Source: Burkholderiales bacterium
GTDB lineage: Bacteria; Pseudomonadota; Gammaproteobacteria; Burkholderiales; UBA11063
DNA length: 6,661 nt
NCBI GenBank assembly: GCA_020697025.1
Contig: JAJFBO010000057.1
Coordinates: 1-6,661, forward strand
Direction: 5' to 3'
Part shown: piece by piece, positions 6,118-6,661 of the stretch
How positions within the stretch are numbered: position 1 is the first letter of the stretch
How the letters are laid out: each line of letters opens with the position of its first letter
Made by a program: the position numbers and the translations under genes
The notes under the pieces: model-generated
Seen by the model: the letters and a program-made list of their open reading frames with translations, nothing else
Told to the model about the DNA's origin: nothing
Databases searched by the model: none

Positions 6118-6661
6118 ATGTTTGACAATATAAAATTTGTCAATCGGTTAGCGTATTTAATAGGAGCCCTGGCGGTTTTTATCATAATCGCCAGTATGGC
6201 ATTTTATATCTTACAGAATTGGTTTACTATCCAGCGAATTACGATTAAGGGAAATACTACGCATATTACGCGGGAACAATTGTCCTATATTGCTAAAAAT
6301 CGCTTACGTGGTACTTTTTTTACCTTGGATATTAACCGGTTACAGCGGGAATTTTTGCAAGTTCCCTGGGTACAATCGGTAACTGTAAATCGTGAATTTC
6401 CAGATGCAATTACCGTATATATAAACGAATATGCAGCTGTTGCCAGATTTGGTGAAGATGGCTTGATTTCTGGTTCTGGAAAAGTTTTTGAAGGTGCTGA
6501 TGATAGCATTATACTACCAACATTTAATGGGCTTCCCGGTCAAATCCCTCAATTTTTGGCTGATTATAAAATATTGGAATCATTTTTACAATCAAAAAAC
6601 ATCGATCTAACCAGGTTGGATATCAGTGGTTCTGGAATTACCAAACTATTTTTTTCGAATA
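6118..6661 (+). CDS. ftsQ: FtsQ, cell-division protein, 3' end beyond the window
   Basis: FtsQ is a single-pass inner-membrane protein that joins FtsB and FtsL and recruits later divisome proteins. 181 codons are visible with no stop; the C-terminal part is cut off by the window edge. A short cytoplasmic tail with K6 and R10 precedes a membrane helix at about 11-33. The periplasmic POTRA domain follows at about 36-104: FTIQRITIKGN (36-46), LRGTFFTLDINRLQREFLQVPWVQSVTVNREFP (63-95), then NEYAAVARFGE (103-113) opening the FtsQ beta-domain, with SGSGKVFEG (118-126) where relatives have NTxGEVF. The ATG is set by AGGAG at 6106-6110, seven bases upstream, the best ribosome site of the downstream genes and overlapping the ddl stop codon. 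ftsA and ftsZ would be expected beyond the edge. Confidence 0.95.
   Translation, partial: MFDNIKFVNRLAYLIGALAVFIIIASMAFYILQNWFTIQRITIKGNTTHITREQLSYIAKNRLRGTFFTLDINRLQREFLQVPWVQSVTVNREFPDAITVYINEYAAVARFGEDGLISGSGKVFEGADDSIILPTFNGLPGQIPQFLADYKILESFLQSKNIDLTRLDISGSGITKLFFSN

Noticed and set aside
6285..6509. Minus-strand frame of 74 codons inside ftsQ
   Set aside because: Antisense to the POTRA and beta-domain coding region of ftsQ, with no family resemblance.

Overview
The window carries a run of six same-strand housekeeping genes for envelope growth, secB-gpsA-lolA-murC-ddl-ftsQ (about 1659 to the right edge). A divergent, unrecognised gene on the minus strand runs off the left edge, and a 582-base AT-rich spacer separates the two. 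No mobile element, CRISPR array, rRNA or tRNA was seen. The genes point to a Gram-negative bacterium with an outer membrane (LolA, SecB). The secB-gpsA pairing and the murC-ddl-ftsQ order are typical of beta- and gammaproteobacteria. The SecB N-terminus (QPVFSIDKIYVKDLS) reminds me most of Neisseria-type SecB, so a low-GC betaproteobacterium related to Neisseriales is my best guess. This rests on memory, not on a search.

Layout. Bases 1-1076 (minus) encode the first 358 residues of a protein I cannot assign, with a strong Shine-Dalgarno and a good -10 box. Bases 1077-1658 hold no credible gene. By hand count, 135 of the 540 bases in 1081-1620 are G or C (25%), well below the coding parts. The spacer is rich in inverted repeats: two AT-only hairpins side by side (1254-1276, 1282-1312), a 9-bp long-range pairing (1378-1386 with 1448-1456), small hairpins at 1468-1487 and 1495-1514, and two palindromes at 1546-1574. 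It also has four copies of AAGTTAT/ATAACTT between 1114 and 1280. An extended -10 promoter lies just upstream of secB.

The plus-strand genes are packed with gaps of 6, 38, 6, 10 and 10 bases and no visible terminator, so they are probably one transcript. SecB keeps exported proteins unfolded for SecA. GpsA makes glycerol-3-phosphate for phospholipids. LolA carries lipoproteins across the periplasm. MurC and Ddl supply UDP-MurNAc-L-Ala and the D-Ala-D-Ala dipeptide for peptidoglycan. FtsQ links wall growth to the divisome. The murC-ddl-ftsQ block is the usual piece of the division and cell-wall (dcw) cluster, but here lolA, gpsA and secB stand where murG would be expected. The cluster therefore seems to have been broken and rejoined.

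No new biological system stands out. The least explained parts are the minus-strand gene and the structured spacer.
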